Of a DNA stretch of 64,000 nt, positions 26,436 through 37,536 are shown in pieces. The position numbers were made by a program, and so were the translations under genes. The DNA lies in the NCBI RefSeq assembly GCF_014084025.1, contig NZ_CP043682.1, forward strand, positions 854,484-918,483, written 5' to 3'. The notes below the pieces were generated by a model. The model made no database searches and was not told the DNA's origin. It worked only from the letters and a program-made list of their open reading frames with translations. The first letter of the stretch is position 1; each line of letters opens with the position of its first letter. Source of the DNA: Borrelia sp. A-FGy1. Lineage in GTDB: Bacteria; Spirochaetota; Spirochaetia; Borreliales; Borreliaceae.

Positions 26436-28925
26436 TTAGAAGAAAATGTTTAATTTTTTATAAACTTTATTTATTGTGGGTTTTATTGCAGAAAGTTTAT
26501 TAATATATTTTTGGTTGTCAATTAGACTTTTTATGCTGTTCATTGATTCTTCGATTGCTATTATAAAGCTCTTTTGAGGTTTCAACCAAAAGTTATCAGA
26601 ATAATCACTTTTGAGCGATAAAAAGAGTACAGATTTTTTATTTGGATGTTGGACGAAATTCATAGTGCATTCTAAGATGTTTTTAACCTTATTAACTTCA
26701 TTAATATTGATATTATTGTTTTCATACTTTTCTATAAGTGTCCAATCTAGTCCCATATTAGATACTATTCGTATTATTTCTATTAATTTTTTACTTTTAA
26801 ATATTACTAAATCTTTATGTATTAATTTTACGTTAATTTTTTTAGTTGCTTGATTTTCTTTACTTGTTAATCTCTTTAAAATTAATTTTTTAGCTTCTGT
26901 TAAGGTAAGATCTATAAATTGAATGTTGTTTTCATTTTTAAAATTGAATTTCTTTTCACCAATAGTGATTTCATTTTCTAGTAAAGGTTTTTTTGTTTTT
27001 TTAAATGTAGATTTGTTATCTTTATTTAAAATTTTATTTTCTTTTATATGTTTTTTTATTTTATTTTCTTCAAATTCAATTTCATTGATCCATTCTTTTT
27101 TGAGTACTCCAATTGACCTGGCATATATTTTAGTTGTCTCTATTATTTCACCTGCAACAAAATATTTCACAGAATCTATATTAATAAGTGATCCAGGGTG
27201 TATTACTATATTTTGTGCTTTTATGGTTTTATATTTATTTTTTGAAGTTTTAAAGCAAATGTAGTCTCTCATGCCTCTCATTATAGATTTTAAATAACCT
27301 TCCTTATCAATTTCAGGTTTATTTATTACTGGAATGTTGAGTCTACTTACAATATTTTCAAGTTGTTTTTGTATATTAATAATCTCTTCAAGTCCTTGTA
27401 AGTCTAAATAATTTTCTTTAGCAAATTCTTCTTTGTTTAAAGCTTTTTTGTAGTCTTCAAATATTTTAATAAAACCCATTAAATCTCCTAATGGGTTTTT
27501 ATATTTTAAATGAGCTTGTCTAGCTTCTATTTCTTCGTTTTGAGGTAGCAAAAAAACTCCACTCGTAGAGAGGAAAGACAGTCCAATTGTAGTTGGGTAT
27601 ATTGCCTGTTGGTAGTTAATCATTGCTTCAACCAAAGCCCTTGAGTGTATTGGTATTAAAGGAAATATGATCATGTATTTCCCAATTTCTGTAAGTTCGT
27701 TTTTGTCATTTATTGCATCTAAAGACTTTAGTATTTCACTTGCTGTTTGAATAGATTTAATGGAAGGCTTTGAGATAAAGTCAAACTTTGTGAAATTTTT
27801 AATTCCAATATCTGCCATTCTTAATATTACTTCAGATAGATCTGTCCTGTATATTTCTTCTTTTTGATAATCCTCTCTTAGTTGATATTCATCTCTTCTA
27901 TATAATCTGTAACATGTGCCCTTTGAAAGTCTTCCTGCTCTTCCTGCTCTCTGAGTTGCAGATGCTTTTGAGATTGGCACCTCTTGCAATGAGTAAGTAT
28001 GCGTTTTCATCTGGAATCTATTTGTTTTTACTTTTCCGCTATCAATTACTATTTTAATGTTTTCAATTGTAATTGAAGTTTCTGCAATGTTTGTTGATAC
28101 TATTATTTTTCTTTTATTCTTAGGTGTTGGCATAAATATTTGTTCTTGTGCTTCTTTTGCCATTCGACTATATAGAGGCAAAATAATTAAATCTTTCCTT
28201 AAATTTAAATTATTAATTTCTTTTATTGTTTCTTTTATTTCCTTTTCTCCAGATAGGAATATAAGGATATCACCTTCTTGTTTACTTTTAATTATGCTAC
28301 TAATTATTTCTTTTATTTTGAGTATCATGCCCTTTGGTGTATTAATTAAGGGAGGATTATATATTATTTGTACAGGGTAAGTGATTGTTTCTATATTAAG
28401 TATTGGTGCGTTGTTAAAATATTTTGAAAATATTTGTGTATTTATTGTTGCAGATGAAATTATAACTTTAAAATCATCTCTTTTTTTTAAAATATCCTTA
28501 ATAAGGCCTAGTATAAAATCTATGTTTAAACTTCTTTCATGTGCCTCATCTATTATAATTACATCATATTCATAAAGAAGTGTGTCTTTTTTGAGTTCTT
28601 GTAAGAGTACACCATCAGTCATTAATTTAATTTTGGTTTTAGAGCTTATGATCTCTTGAAATCTTATTTTATAGCCTACTTCCTCTCCAAGATTTACTCC
28701 AATGTGTTTGGCAATGTATTCTGCTATTGATACAGTGGCTATTCTTCTTGGTTGTGTTACCCCAATTTTACCAAGCTTTGCAAAGCCTGCTTCATATATT
28801 ATTCTTGGTATTTGTGTGGTTTTCCCACTTCCTGTTGGACTTTCTACTATTAAAACATTATTTGACTTTAATAGTAGAATTAGTTCATCTTTGTATTTAT
28901 AAATAGGAAGCTCGAAATCGTTCAT
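26436..28925 (-). CDS. hrpA: DEAH-box ATP-dependent RNA helicase HrpA
   Basis: The 829-residue helicase has all the DEAH/RHA motifs: ESPTGSGKTTQIPRI (I), TQPRRIATVS (Ia), DEAH (II), SSATIN (III), TNIAETSITI (V) and QRAGRAGR (VI), followed by the winged-helix and HA2 region. HrpA in B. burgdorferi has been reported to affect global protein levels and to be needed for mouse infection (from memory). ATG 28925 lies 9 bases after the topA stop on the same strand, so the two form an operon. The 3' flank is the decayed region. Confidence 0.95.
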   Translation of the reverse strand: MNDFELPIYKYKDELILLLKSNNVLIVESPTGSGKTTQIPRIIYEAGFAKLGKIGVTQPRRIATVSIAEYIAKHIGVNLGEEVGYKIRFQEIISSKTKIKLMTDGVLLQELKKDTLLYEYDVIIIDEAHERSLNIDFILGLIKDILKKRDDFKVIISSATINTQIFSKYFNNAPILNIETITYPVQIIYNPPLINTPKGMILKIKEIISSIIKSKQEGDILIFLSGEKEIKETIKEINNLNLRKDLIILPLYSRMAKEAQEQIFMPTPKNKRKIIVSTNIAETSITIENIKIVIDSGKVKTNRFQMKTHTYSLQEVPISKASATQRAGRAGRLSKGTCYRLYRRDEYQLREDYQKEEIYRTDLSEVILRMADIGIKNFTKFDFISKPSIKSIQTASEILKSLDAINDKNELTEIGKYMIIFPLIPIHSRALVEAMINYQQAIYPTTIGLSFLSTSGVFLLPQNEEIEARQAHLKYKNPLGDLMGFIKIFEDYKKALNKEEFAKENYLDLQGLEEIINIQKQLENIVSRLNIPVINKPEIDKEGYLKSIMRGMRDYICFKTSKNKYKTIKAQNIVIHPGSLINIDSVKYFVAGEIIETTKIYARSIGVLKKEWINEIEFEENKIKKHIKENKILNKDNKSTFKKTKKPLLENEITIGEKKFNFKNENNIQFIDLTLTEAKKLILKRLTSKENQATKKINVKLIHKDLVIFKSKKLIEIIRIVSNMGLDWTLIEKYENNNININEVNKVKNILECTMNFVQHPNKKSVLFLSLKSDYSDNFWLKPQKSFIIAIEESMNSIKSLIDNQKYINKLSAIKPTINKVYKKLNIFF

Positions 28926-28934
28926 GTTTTAGCT

Positions 28935-31472
28935 TTACATTAACCCAAAAACATAAGTTGCATCTATTTGATTAAGATCAATGTTATTGGGCAAATCAAC
29001 CTTTTTTCTCTTAATTTTAGCATAGAACTTATTGTTTTGTTTGTAAATGTAAATTTTATTTCTAACTTTATTTTTTGATAAGGGTATTGATTTTACAATA
29101 ATTCCGTTTTTTTCTAATTTTTCATCTAAAAGTTTAATAGATTCTTCTAGTGTTATTTCATATGCTTTTATGTCTTTTTTGAGAGGGCATATTATGCTGT
29201 TAGTTTCAGTTTTAATATAATCTCCAAAAATGCCAGTTGTAGCAATTATTTTTTCATTGGTTTTTGGATATTCTCCAATTACTTTTGGAAGTGAAAGTAG
29301 CTTGAGCGCCAGATCTAAGTTTATATTTTCATATTCTATGTTTTTTGTTGATACCTTTTTAGCTTTAATTATTTTAGGTTTTTTGAGTTTTCCAGTTTTT
29401 GTGAATTCTTGTGGAGCATGGATATCTTCTCCAAGTTGGATAAGCCCTCCATATTTTGAGTTTTTATATACTACATTAAGTCCTGTTTCAGGATCAATTC
29501 CTAGTATGTTAGGTTGTATTTCTTTCTCTTCTATTATTTTTTTTATTTCTTCTTCTTTATACAGATTTTCTAAGGGAGTTGTAATGTTTATAGAATAATT
29601 ATTCCCATTAGAAATTAGATAAGGTCCAAATTTACCAATGTTTATTGCATAGTTAAATGTTTTATTATTTTTATATTCATAAACTGTTCTAAACTCTCCG
29701 GAACTAATAATAGGCTCTATTTTATCTACTGTATTTTTAAGACCTTTATCTCCATTATAGAATTGGCTTAAATATTTTATTTTGTCTAATTTACCTACTG
29801 CGATTTTATCTAAGTTTTCTTCCATTAGGGATGTAAACTTTACTTCAATTAGTAATGGAAAGTATTTTTCTAAAAGCTTTACAACAGCAGCTCCTTTTAT
29901 TGTTGGTATTAGTGTGTTATTTTGTTTAAATACATATTCTCTTTCAAGAAGTGTTGAGATAATAGTGGAATAAGTGGAGGGACGTCCTATTCCTTCTTTT
30001 TCAAGTTTTTGCACAAGGGTAGCTTCTGTGTATCTTAATGGAGGTTTTGTTTCATGTTCTTCTGGTTTTATATTTAGTATTATAAATTTATCACCTTCTT
30101 TAATTAGAGAAAAATCTATAGTGCTGTTTTCGTAAGGTTCTCTACTGTTTTTAAGAAATCCGTCAAAAATTATTTTTGTAAAATTTGATTTAAAAGTTAA
30201 TATTTTATATTTAAATGTTATTTTAATAATTTCTTTTATCGAGTTTGCCATCATTGATTCAATGGTTCTATCCCATATGATCTTGTATATTTCTCTGGCA
30301 GTTTCGCTTTCTGTTTTTATATTTTGAGGAGAAGTAAACATTTCAGAAGGTCTTATAGCTTCGTGTGCATCTTGAGCCATTTTTGATTTAGAATATATTC
30401 GATCATTTATTTCTAAGTATTTTTCTCCATATTTTTCTTTTATAATAGTTTTAATTTTTTCCCTTGCACTTTTTGCAATGTTATAAGAGTCTGTCCTAAT
30501 ATAGGTTATGTAACCACTTTCATATAGTTTTTGTGCGTAACTCATAATTTGTTTTGTACTTATTTTGAGTCGCCTATTTACTTCTTGTTGAAGTGATGAC
30601 GTAATGAATGGTCTAGGGGGAATTTGTTTTACTTCTTTTGTTTCAATTGAGATTATCTCAATTTTTTTTGCTTGTTTTAATTCCTTTACAAGTTTATCCA
30701 TCAATGTTTTATCTATTAAAATTGTTTTATTAGAATTTTGTAGTAATCCTGTTTCATTTATAAAATCTTTGCTTTCAGCTACATTTTTATTTTCAATTTT
30801 GTCTATTATTGTTTTTACTTGGATATCATTTTTGCTATGTTTACATTCAATTGAAATTGAGTAATAGTTAGCTTTCTTAAAATTTATTCTTGTTTTTTCT
30901 TTTTCTATGATTAATTTAAGGCCAACAGATTGCACTCTACCTGCTGAGAGACCATAAGCAATTTTTTTCCAAAGTAAGGGAGATATTGTGTACCCATAAA
31001 GTCTGTCTAGTATTCTTCTTGTTTCTCCAGCATTAACGAGATCCATATCAATTTTTCTTGTATTTTTAAGTGAGTCAATTATTGCGCTTTTTGTAATTTC
31101 ATGAAAAACCATTCTTTTGTAATTTTTAATTTTTAAAACTTCTTTTAGGTGAAATGCAATTGTTTCTCCCTCTCTGTCTTGGTCAGTAGCAAGATATATT
31201 TCATTTTTTCCTTTTATAAGCTTTTTAAGCTTTTCAATTACTATTCTTTTATTATTTGGAATTATATAAAGAGGCTTAAAGTCATGTTTATAATCTATAG
31301 ACAAAGCGGCCCATTCGAATTTTTTATATTCTTCAGGTATTTCTTTAGCGCTATTTGGTAAATCTCTTATATGTCCTATACAGGCTTCTACTAGAAATGA
31401 ATTATCAAGATATTTTTTTATTGTTATTGCCTTTGTAGGTGATTCTACTATTATTAATCTTTCTTGTTGCAT
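28935..31472 (-). CDS. topA: DNA topoisomerase I
   Basis: TopA relaxes negative supercoils. The 845-residue protein has a Toprim domain ([30 protein letters not shown]) and the type IA catalytic core with Tyr in [16 protein letters not shown]. The C-terminal repeats are lysine-rich; they contain only isolated Cys, so no classical zinc-finger tail is seen. AAGGGA precedes the start on the minus strand. It is divergent from sbcD. Confidence 0.95.
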   Translation of the reverse strand: MQQERLIIVESPTKAITIKKYLDNSFLVEACIGHIRDLPNSAKEIPEEYKKFEWAALSIDYKHDFKPLYIIPNNKRIVIEKLKKLIKGKNEIYLATDQDREGETIAFHLKEVLKIKNYKRMVFHEITKSAIIDSLKNTRKIDMDLVNAGETRRILDRLYGYTISPLLWKKIAYGLSAGRVQSVGLKLIIEKEKTRINFKKANYYSISIECKHSKNDIQVKTIIDKIENKNVAESKDFINETGLLQNSNKTILIDKTLMDKLVKELKQAKKIEIISIETKEVKQIPPRPFITSSLQQEVNRRLKISTKQIMSYAQKLYESGYITYIRTDSYNIAKSAREKIKTIIKEKYGEKYLEINDRIYSKSKMAQDAHEAIRPSEMFTSPQNIKTESETAREIYKIIWDRTIESMMANSIKEIIKITFKYKILTFKSNFTKIIFDGFLKNSREPYENSTIDFSLIKEGDKFIILNIKPEEHETKPPLRYTEATLVQKLEKEGIGRPSTYSTIISTLLEREYVFKQNNTLIPTIKGAAVVKLLEKYFPLLIEVKFTSLMEENLDKIAVGKLDKIKYLSQFYNGDKGLKNTVDKIEPIISSGEFRTVYEYKNNKTFNYAINIGKFGPYLISNGNNYSINITTPLENLYKEEEIKKIIEEKEIQPNILGIDPETGLNVVYKNSKYGGLIQLGEDIHAPQEFTKTGKLKKPKIIKAKKVSTKNIEYENINLDLALKLLSLPKVIGEYPKTNEKIIATTGIFGDYIKTETNSIICPLKKDIKAYEITLEESIKLLDEKLEKNGIIVKSIPLSKNKVRNKIYIYKQNNKFYAKIKRKKVDLPNNIDLNQIDATYVFGLM

Positions 31473-31512
31473 ATTTCCCTTATATTTTTATAATATAACA
31501 TAATGTATAAAT

Positions 31513-31521
31513 TGTTATAAT
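31513..31521 (+). promoter_or_regulatory. Extended -10 promoter element for sbcD
   Basis: The sequence TGTTATAAT fits an extended -10 (TGnTATAAT) with no good -35 at the usual distance. Transcription would start near 31528, about 20 bases before the sbcD ATG. It sits in the 75-base region between the divergent topA and sbcD genes. Confidence 0.5.
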
Positions 31522-31547
31522 CTTTTAAAAAAAATGATGTGACATTT

Positions 31548-32780
31548 ATGAAGAGTTATAGAGCTTTACATACATCTGACTGGCATATGGGTAAGAAGCT
31601 TGGGCATTTTTATAGAATTGACGAGCAACAAAAATTTTTAAATTTTTTATTGAAATTTATTAAAAATGAAAGTATTGATCTTTTACTTGTTGCTGGTGAT
31701 GTATATGATTCAAAGAGGCCTGGGCTAGAAGAGCAAAAATTAATAAATGATTTTTTTTATGAATTATCTTTTACTTCTTGTAAATGGTGTGTAGTTATTT
31801 CAGGTAACCATGATAAGAAAGAGTATTTTAATATTAATAAAAAGATATTCTCGAAGTTTAATTTTTTTTTAATTACGGAAGATAAACTTATTGATCAAGT
31901 AATCTTTTTAAAAGATGATGATGAAGTTCAATTTATTGTTGCTTGTATACCTTATATAAATGAAAGATTTATTTTAAATCAGAAATATAGGGACATAGAG
32001 CTTAATGGTAATGCATTTTTTCAAAAACTTGAGTATGCATATCGAGATAAAATAGCAAATATTATTAGTTCTCTTGATATTAAGTATCATAGTGTTCCTA
32101 AAATTTTGATTGCACATGCTTTTTTTTGTAACACAAGAAGTGTTAGTATTATTGGCAATAGCTTTATTATTCCTGTTAGTGTTTTTGGAGATAAGTTCTC
32201 TTATGTTGCTCTTGGTCATATACATGATTTTAGGAGATTAAAGTCTAATATTGTTTATTCAGGGTCTCCGATTCAGTATTCATTTGGCGAGGATAAAAAT
32301 AAATATATTAATATTTTGTTTTTCAATGGTGGTAAGTTGGTATCGCAGGATAAGGTTTTACTTCCTGTATATGGCGAGTTGCATTTTTTGCGAGGTTATT
32401 TTAATGAGATTTTGATTGAATTGCATAAAATTAAAGAAAAGTTTCCATATCTTTGCTACTTAAAAATTGAGATTAATGAGAGAATAGAAACTGAGCTTGA
32501 AGAACAGATATACAGTTTAGCAAAATCAAGCTTAATTAAAATATTTGATATTTATTATGATTTATCAAATATAGAAGATAATTCTTTAGAGCCAGGAACA
32601 AAGTTAATTAGTAAAGAAGAGGTATTGAGTAGGGATGAAAAGTATTTTTTTCAAGAAAAGTTGAAAAGAGATATTATTAATGGTTTTAGAAGGGGAAGCA
32701 AATTTAAAGAAGAAGAGCTTGTTGCTCTTTTTGAAGAAATATTGCTTAGGGGAAAAGCAGGAGAATATGAGAATAAATAA
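31548..32780 (+). CDS. sbcD: Exonuclease SbcCD, nuclease subunit SbcD
   Basis: SbcD is the Mre11-like nuclease that, with SbcC, cuts hairpins and DNA ends. The 410-residue protein has the phosphoesterase motifs HTSDWHMGK, AGDVYDSKRPG, VISGNHDKKE and ALGHIHDFR. ATG 31548 was preferred to an in-frame GTG at 31539; neither has a strong Shine-Dalgarno. It overlaps sbcC by 14 bases. A hairpin nuclease is notable in an organism whose linear replicons end in covalently closed hairpins. Confidence 0.94.
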   Translation: MKSYRALHTSDWHMGKKLGHFYRIDEQQKFLNFLLKFIKNESIDLLLVAGDVYDSKRPGLEEQKLINDFFYELSFTSCKWCVVISGNHDKKEYFNINKKIFSKFNFFLITEDKLIDQVIFLKDDDEVQFIVACIPYINERFILNQKYRDIELNGNAFFQKLEYAYRDKIANIISSLDIKYHSVPKILIAHAFFCNTRSVSIIGNSFIIPVSVFGDKFSYVALGHIHDFRRLKSNIVYSGSPIQYSFGEDKNKYINILFFNGGKLVSQDKVLLPVYGELHFLRGYFNEILIELHKIKEKFPYLCYLKIEINERIETELEEQIYSLAKSSLIKIFDIYYDLSNIEDNSLEPGTKLISKEEVLSRDEKYFFQEKLKRDIINGFRRGSKFKEEELVALFEEILLRGKAGEYENK

Positions 32781-35622
32781 GCTTATATTTAAAAATATAG
32801 CTTCTTATAAAGGAGAATATGAGATAAATTTTGATGTTCCTATTCTAAAAAATTCTGGAATCTTTTTGATTTCTGGGAATACTGGATCTGGTAAGAGTAC
32901 CATCCTTGACTGTATAACTCTTGCTCTTTATGCAAGAGTTTATAGACTTGATAAGAATATTTCAGATGCAATTTCTAAAGGGTTTGATAATGCTTATGTT
33001 AAACTTACTTTTACTGTTTCTAGAAAAATTTATGAATCATTCATTGAGCTTAATGTAAAGCAAAAGGAGACTCCTAAAAATATGCTATTAAGAAGCCTTA
33101 GTGATAATAATTATATTGAAAATAGAGAAGATGTTTTAGCATATATAAGGAGTCTTTGTAGGTTAAATTTTGAGCAGTTTTGTCAGACTGTTATATTACC
33201 TCAAGGCAATTTTCAAGAATTTTTGACTTCTAAACCAAAAATTAAGACAGCAATAATTGATAATATTTTTAATTTAAAAAAGTATGATGATATAGAATTT
33301 TTTTTAAGGAGAGAATTTGAATTTACAAATTTGAATATAGAAAAATTGGAATTTATAGAGTTAGAAGAGAAAAATAGAATAGATAATAATAAGAGTAAAT
33401 TAAATAGGTTAACTAATCTTTTGGATTTGATTGATATCAAAAAGCTAAGGGAAAGTCTTGAGAAGGTTTATAAATTAATATTTATTTGCGACAAAATAAT
33501 TAAGAACATTCAAAAGTATTTAGATGTAGAGAATAGGATAGATAATTTAGAGCTAGAGCTATCTTCTACTATTAAGAGTAAAGAGGATTTAGATTATGAG
33601 TATTCTTTACATGAAAACATCAGAGCAAAGGTAGGAGAAGGTCTTAAATTTTACAATTCTTATGAGTTTTTAAATTTAGAAGATTTAATTAAAAGTCAAA
33701 TTCAGTTTCTTAATGATAAAAATATGCTTTTATTTAAGCTTTCAAGTGTTAAAAGAAATTTAGAAGAATTAAAATATTTAAACTTAAATATCCTTAAGTT
33801 TAATTATGTAAAAGAATTATATTATGAAAATTTTCTTTTTTCTTCTGAGGTGAATGTTGATGACGAGAGTACTTATGAAAAATTGAACATAGAAAAACTT
33901 CAGTTGGAAGAGCAAAGGGAAAAGCTATTAGAAGAACAGACAAGAAAGAATATAGAGCTTAAAAGTAGTATTAATGTAAAAGAAGTAACATTTGATTTTG
34001 ATAAATATATTTATTATGAGGCATTAAAATTATTTAAATGCTTTATTGAAGAGTTGATATTAAAATATAAATGTGAATTAGATTTATTTATAGAATCAAA
34101 TTTTAATACATTAAAAGATATTAAAATCGATATTAAGATAGATTTATATAAAAGAATATTAAAAGATTTAATTAAAAATAAAGAATCTATTGATAAAGAT
34201 ATAGATAGTCTTAAGTTTATTGAAGATGAATATTATACATACCAAGGAAAGGAACAATTAAAAGCTAGTAGCTTAGATTATGTTTTAGAGATAAATACTA
34301 GGCTTCAAGTTTTGCAATCTAAGCTAGATGACATTAATGCAGAAATATTAAATGAAAGAGCAAATAAAATTAGGCGAGAAAATCAGATTTCAGAATTTAA
34401 TAATAAAAATGCAGAAATTTTAAAAGTAATAGGTAACAATCTGTTCAATAGATATATAGATTATTCTGACAAAAATAAGATTTTGATTTTTGAAAATAAG
34501 CTTAAAGAAGTTGAAATTTTAAAATTGACTTTAAGTGATTTAAATTCAAAAATTGATTTTAAAGAAATAGAGATTAAAGAAAATCTAGATAAGATAAAAA
34601 ATTTGTTATCTAAAATTAACTTAAGTATAAATTTAGATGATCCTATTTTATTGGAGAAAGGATTTGAAAAATTTTTAAGCGATAAAAATAAATTGAATGA
34701 TGAGTATTTAAGAGTAGATTCAATTTTAAGCAATATAAACAATTCAAAGCTTAGACTTGAAAGTCAAATTGAATTTATGAAGCAAAGTAAAGTAAGTTTG
34801 AGAGATGAGCTTGAGAAAGAATTAAATGAATTTAATACTAATTTTCTGGATTTAAAAGCGTCAATTCAAGATAGTTTTGAAGGTAAAGAATATATTTTTT
34901 CTTTTGATTCTTTTAAACCTAACAGAGACAGTTTGGATTACTTTTTGAGATTGAAATCTAATTTTATGTCTAAAATTGAAATTTTATCCAAGGATATTAG
35001 TCATTATGAGTCAAACTTTTTAAATTTACAGGCTTTGAAAGAAGAACTCAATAATCAGAAAATTAATATAGAGAGCGTTCAGAAGGAGTTAATAAATTTG
35101 AATGAAAGAAGGGAAAAGTTGGAAATTTTAAGGAAAGTTATAACTACTTCTCCTAGCTTAAAGTATTATGTTCAGAGTTTTTTAATTGAAGAAATATTAA
35201 AAATATCAAATAAAAGATATTTAAGTGTTATTCTTCCTGATTTTGAGCTTCAAATTAATTCGGGAAGTAAAGATTTTGATTTTTTAGTTAAAAGCAGAAG
35301 GGATGGGGGGATGACTCGTAGTGTAAAGACTCTTTCTGGAGGTGAAAAGTTTCTTGTTTCTTTATCGCTGTCTCTAGCACTCTCAGATATGATAAGAGAT
35401 AGTGAACTTAAAATAGAAGCATTTTTCCTTGATGAAGGCTTTGGAAGCCTTGATGAAGATACCTTAAAAATGGTTATTCCAAAAATTTCTGATTTTCAAC
35501 AAGTTGATGGTCGTCAGATAGGTATAATTTCTCATGTTGCTTATTTGAAAGAAGAGATTAAAGCAAAAATAACGATAAGTAAGATATCGAAAATTTCTAA
35601 TATTTCTATAGAAAGTTTTTAA
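32767..35622 (+). CDS. sbcC: Exonuclease SbcCD, ATPase subunit SbcC
   Basis: The 951-residue Rad50-like ATPase has Walker A (LISGNTGSGKSTILDCITLALYA), the Q-loop (LPQGNFQEFL), two long coiled coils and the C-terminal signature and Walker B (KTLSGGEKFLVSLSLSLALS, FFLDEGFGSLDEDT). I see no CxxC zinc hook at the coiled-coil apex; the two Cys in the central region are 11 residues apart. ATG 32767 has AGGAG at 32759-32763 and gives the usual start (MRINKLIFKNIASYKGEYEI). An upstream in-frame TTG at 32680 is unlikely. Confidence 0.94.
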   Translation: MRINKLIFKNIASYKGEYEINFDVPILKNSGIFLISGNTGSGKSTILDCITLALYARVYRLDKNISDAISKGFDNAYVKLTFTVSRKIYESFIELNVKQKETPKNMLLRSLSDNNYIENREDVLAYIRSLCRLNFEQFCQTVILPQGNFQEFLTSKPKIKTAIIDNIFNLKKYDDIEFFLRREFEFTNLNIEKLEFIELEEKNRIDNNKSKLNRLTNLLDLIDIKKLRESLEKVYKLIFICDKIIKNIQKYLDVENRIDNLELELSSTIKSKEDLDYEYSLHENIRAKVGEGLKFYNSYEFLNLEDLIKSQIQFLNDKNMLLFKLSSVKRNLEELKYLNLNILKFNYVKELYYENFLFSSEVNVDDESTYEKLNIEKLQLEEQREKLLEEQTRKNIELKSSINVKEVTFDFDKYIYYEALKLFKCFIEELILKYKCELDLFIESNFNTLKDIKIDIKIDLYKRILKDLIKNKESIDKDIDSLKFIEDEYYTYQGKEQLKASSLDYVLEINTRLQVLQSKLDDINAEILNERANKIRRENQISEFNNKNAEILKVIGNNLFNRYIDYSDKNKILIFENKLKEVEILKLTLSDLNSKIDFKEIEIKENLDKIKNLLSKINLSINLDDPILLEKGFEKFLSDKNKLNDEYLRVDSILSNINNSKLRLESQIEFMKQSKVSLRDELEKELNEFNTNFLDLKASIQDSFEGKEYIFSFDSFKPNRDSLDYFLRLKSNFMSKIEILSKDISHYESNFLNLQALKEELNNQKINIESVQKELINLNERREKLEILRKVITTSPSLKYYVQSFLIEEILKISNKRYLSVILPDFELQINSGSKDFDFLVKSRRDGGMTRSVKTLSGGEKFLVSLSLSLALSDMIRDSELKIEAFFLDEGFGSLDEDTLKMVIPKISDFQQVDGRQIGIISHVAYLKEEIKAKITISKISKISNISIESF

Positions 35623-35668
35623 ATTTTTATTATATACTTAATTTGAGTTTTAAAAATAAGGATTTTAC

Positions 35669-36601
35669 ATGGGATGCTATGCGGTAATTGATGTTGGAGG
35701 TACTAGTACTAAATATTCCTTAGCAGATAGTGGAGGTAATTTTCTTGATAAGCAAGAAGTTAGATCGGGTACTACTCCTGATGAACAAGTTGATATTTTG
35801 GTCAATATAATTAATTTCTATAAAAGAGAAGAAAATGTTAAAGGAGTTGCTATTTGCATGCCTGGATTTGTTGATCCTAAAGGAATTGTTATTAGAGTAA
35901 ATGCCATTAAGGGGTTTGTTAATTATCCTTTAAAAGAAAATCTAGAAGCTTTAACGGGTATTAATGTTGAGATTGAAAATGATGCTAATTGTGTTGCTTT
36001 AGCTGAGAAATTTAAAGGCAATGCTATTTATTCTAATGATTTTATTGCTTTGACTCTTGGAACAGGCATTGGTGCTGGAATATTCATGAATGGAAAACTT
36101 TTAAGAGGGCATTCTTTTATGTCTGGTGAGATAGGGTTTATGATTACTAGAGGTCTTGATAATAATATCCCTTTTAAGTGTAGGTGGGAGTCTATAGCCT
36201 CTGTTGCGTCTTTAAGAAAGAGAGTTGCAGAACGCTTAGAAAAAGACTTAAATAAAGTATCTGGAGAATATGTTTTTGAACTTGCTGATTGTGGGAATAG
36301 TCATGCTAGGGATGAAGTTGAAAAATTTTTTGAAACTTTATCATTTGGAATTTTTAATTTGACTTTTATTTTAAATCCTGAAAAAATTTTGATTGGGGGA
36401 GGAATAAGTGCAAGATCTGATTTAATAAGTAATATATATAAAAAATTAGAAAATTTATGGTCTATGGAATTGGCTAGTGTTTATGATGATGATATCAGGA
36501 AACTTGTTAAACTTGAGACAACTAAATTTAATAATGATTCTGGTAAAATTGGAGCATTATATCATTATTTTGTTGAAAATAATTTGTTATATAACATATA
36601 A
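35669..36601 (+). CDS. ROK-family sugar kinase / regulator-like protein
   Basis: The 310-residue protein has the ROK ATP-binding motif at the N-terminus (AVIDVGGTSTKYSLAD), the ENDANCVALAE segment and LGTGIGAGIFMNGKLLRGHSFMSGEIGF. The zinc-binding CxCGxxGCxE motif common in ROK kinases is absent, and the usual GEIGH is GEIGF. There is no N-terminal helix-turn-helix, so it is more likely a kinase (glucokinase-type) than a XylR-like repressor. AAGGA precedes ATG 35669. A hairpin follows at 36635. Confidence 0.85.
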   Translation: MGCYAVIDVGGTSTKYSLADSGGNFLDKQEVRSGTTPDEQVDILVNIINFYKREENVKGVAICMPGFVDPKGIVIRVNAIKGFVNYPLKENLEALTGINVEIENDANCVALAEKFKGNAIYSNDFIALTLGTGIGAGIFMNGKLLRGHSFMSGEIGFMITRGLDNNIPFKCRWESIASVASLRKRVAERLEKDLNKVSGEYVFELADCGNSHARDEVEKFFETLSFGIFNLTFILNPEKILIGGGISARSDLISNIYKKLENLWSMELASVYDDDIRKLVKLETTKFNNDSGKIGALYHYFVENNLLYNI

Positions 36602-36634
36602 TTTTATAAAAGATTATGATTTTTAATTTATGAG

Positions 36635-36682
36635 TCTAATATATTAATTACTATTTTTAATTAGTGTTAAAAATATATTAGA
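36635..36682. repeat. 11-bp inverted repeat between convergent genes
   Basis: TCTAATATATT at 36635-36645 is the perfect reverse complement of AATATATTAGA at 36672-36682, with a 26-base loop. It lies between the ROK gene and the lipoprotein gene facing it. It could form a bidirectional terminator. Neither side has a strong T run, so this is a moderate guess. Confidence 0.6.
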
Positions 36683-36723
36683 ATTAAAAAAGTATGCATT
36701 TTAGCAGAATAATCTTTTTATTC

Positions 36724-37536
36724 TTATTTTTTTTTAAAAAATAAAGTTGATATGAATTCTTTAACACTTTCTTTTTTAATCTTAAATTCAAGTTCTACAG
36801 TGTTTTTATCTTGTATCTTAGAGTTTATAGGACTTGAAATTATTATTTTTGTTGTACTTTTTATTAGAGTTGGTATTAATTTTTTTGATAAAATAGATAG
36901 TATTGCAGGATTTTTAGTTTTTAAATAGGCTTTTAAATTATAGTCAATTTCATTTTCACTATTTCCAAAAAGAGTTGCTCTATTAAAAGGAATTAAATTT
37001 TTTTTATTTATATTATTTGGTATTAATAAAGAGATATCTTTAATCCAAAAGAATATTTCGTTTTTCTCAAGTATATCGATTTGTGTTGTTAAGATATTTT
37101 CGTTTTTATATACTGTTTCTTTTTGATTTATTAGAAATCCTCTTTTGTCTTTAGTAGGAGTAATATATATATTTGAGTTTTTAATTTTCCATTTTGGATT
37201 TATTAACAAGTTGCCTTTAGATTCAAAGTTTGAATTATTTTGTATTCCCCAGAAAATATTTTTGGGAAAATTACCTGTTATTATTGAAGAAAAGCTTTCT
37301 GGATTTTTTGTATAACTTAAATATAAATTACCAAAGGAATTAATTCCAATTTTGTGTTTAAAGCTTAAATCATCGTAGATAAATCTGTTTTTTGATATAT
37401 CTATATACGCGTATATATCTGAAAAGGGATCTAATAACATGATTGAAGATATTTTATTTTTAGGTGAATGGTAAGTTAAGGTTGAGCATCCTACAAAAAG
37501 AATGAATGTAAAAATTTTATCAATTAACTTGTGCAT
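36724..37536 (-). CDS. Putative lipoprotein of unknown function
   Basis: The 270-residue protein has a signal peptide with a lipobox-like LFVGC (Cys at residue 17), then mixed alpha/beta sequence with many Asn and Lys. I recognise no domain. It overlaps the end of ileS by 13 bases on the same strand and is the last gene of the pgm-clp-ileS group. Its likely orthologue holds the same place in other Borrelia. Confidence 0.72.
   Translation of the reverse strand: MHKLIDKIFTFILFVGCSTLTYHSPKNKISSIMLLDPFSDIYAYIDISKNRFIYDDLSFKHKIGINSFGNLYLSYTKNPESFSSIITGNFPKNIFWGIQNNSNFESKGNLLINPKWKIKNSNIYITPTKDKRGFLINQKETVYKNENILTTQIDILEKNEIFFWIKDISLLIPNNINKKNLIPFNRATLFGNSENEIDYNLKAYLKTKNPAILSILSKKLIPTLIKSTTKIIISSPINSKIQDKNTVELEFKIKKESVKEFISTLFFKKK

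Noticed and set aside
32680..32766. Upstream extension of sbcC from TTG 32680
   Set aside because: It lies within sbcD in another frame and precedes the conserved SbcC start. ATG 32767 has AGGAG.
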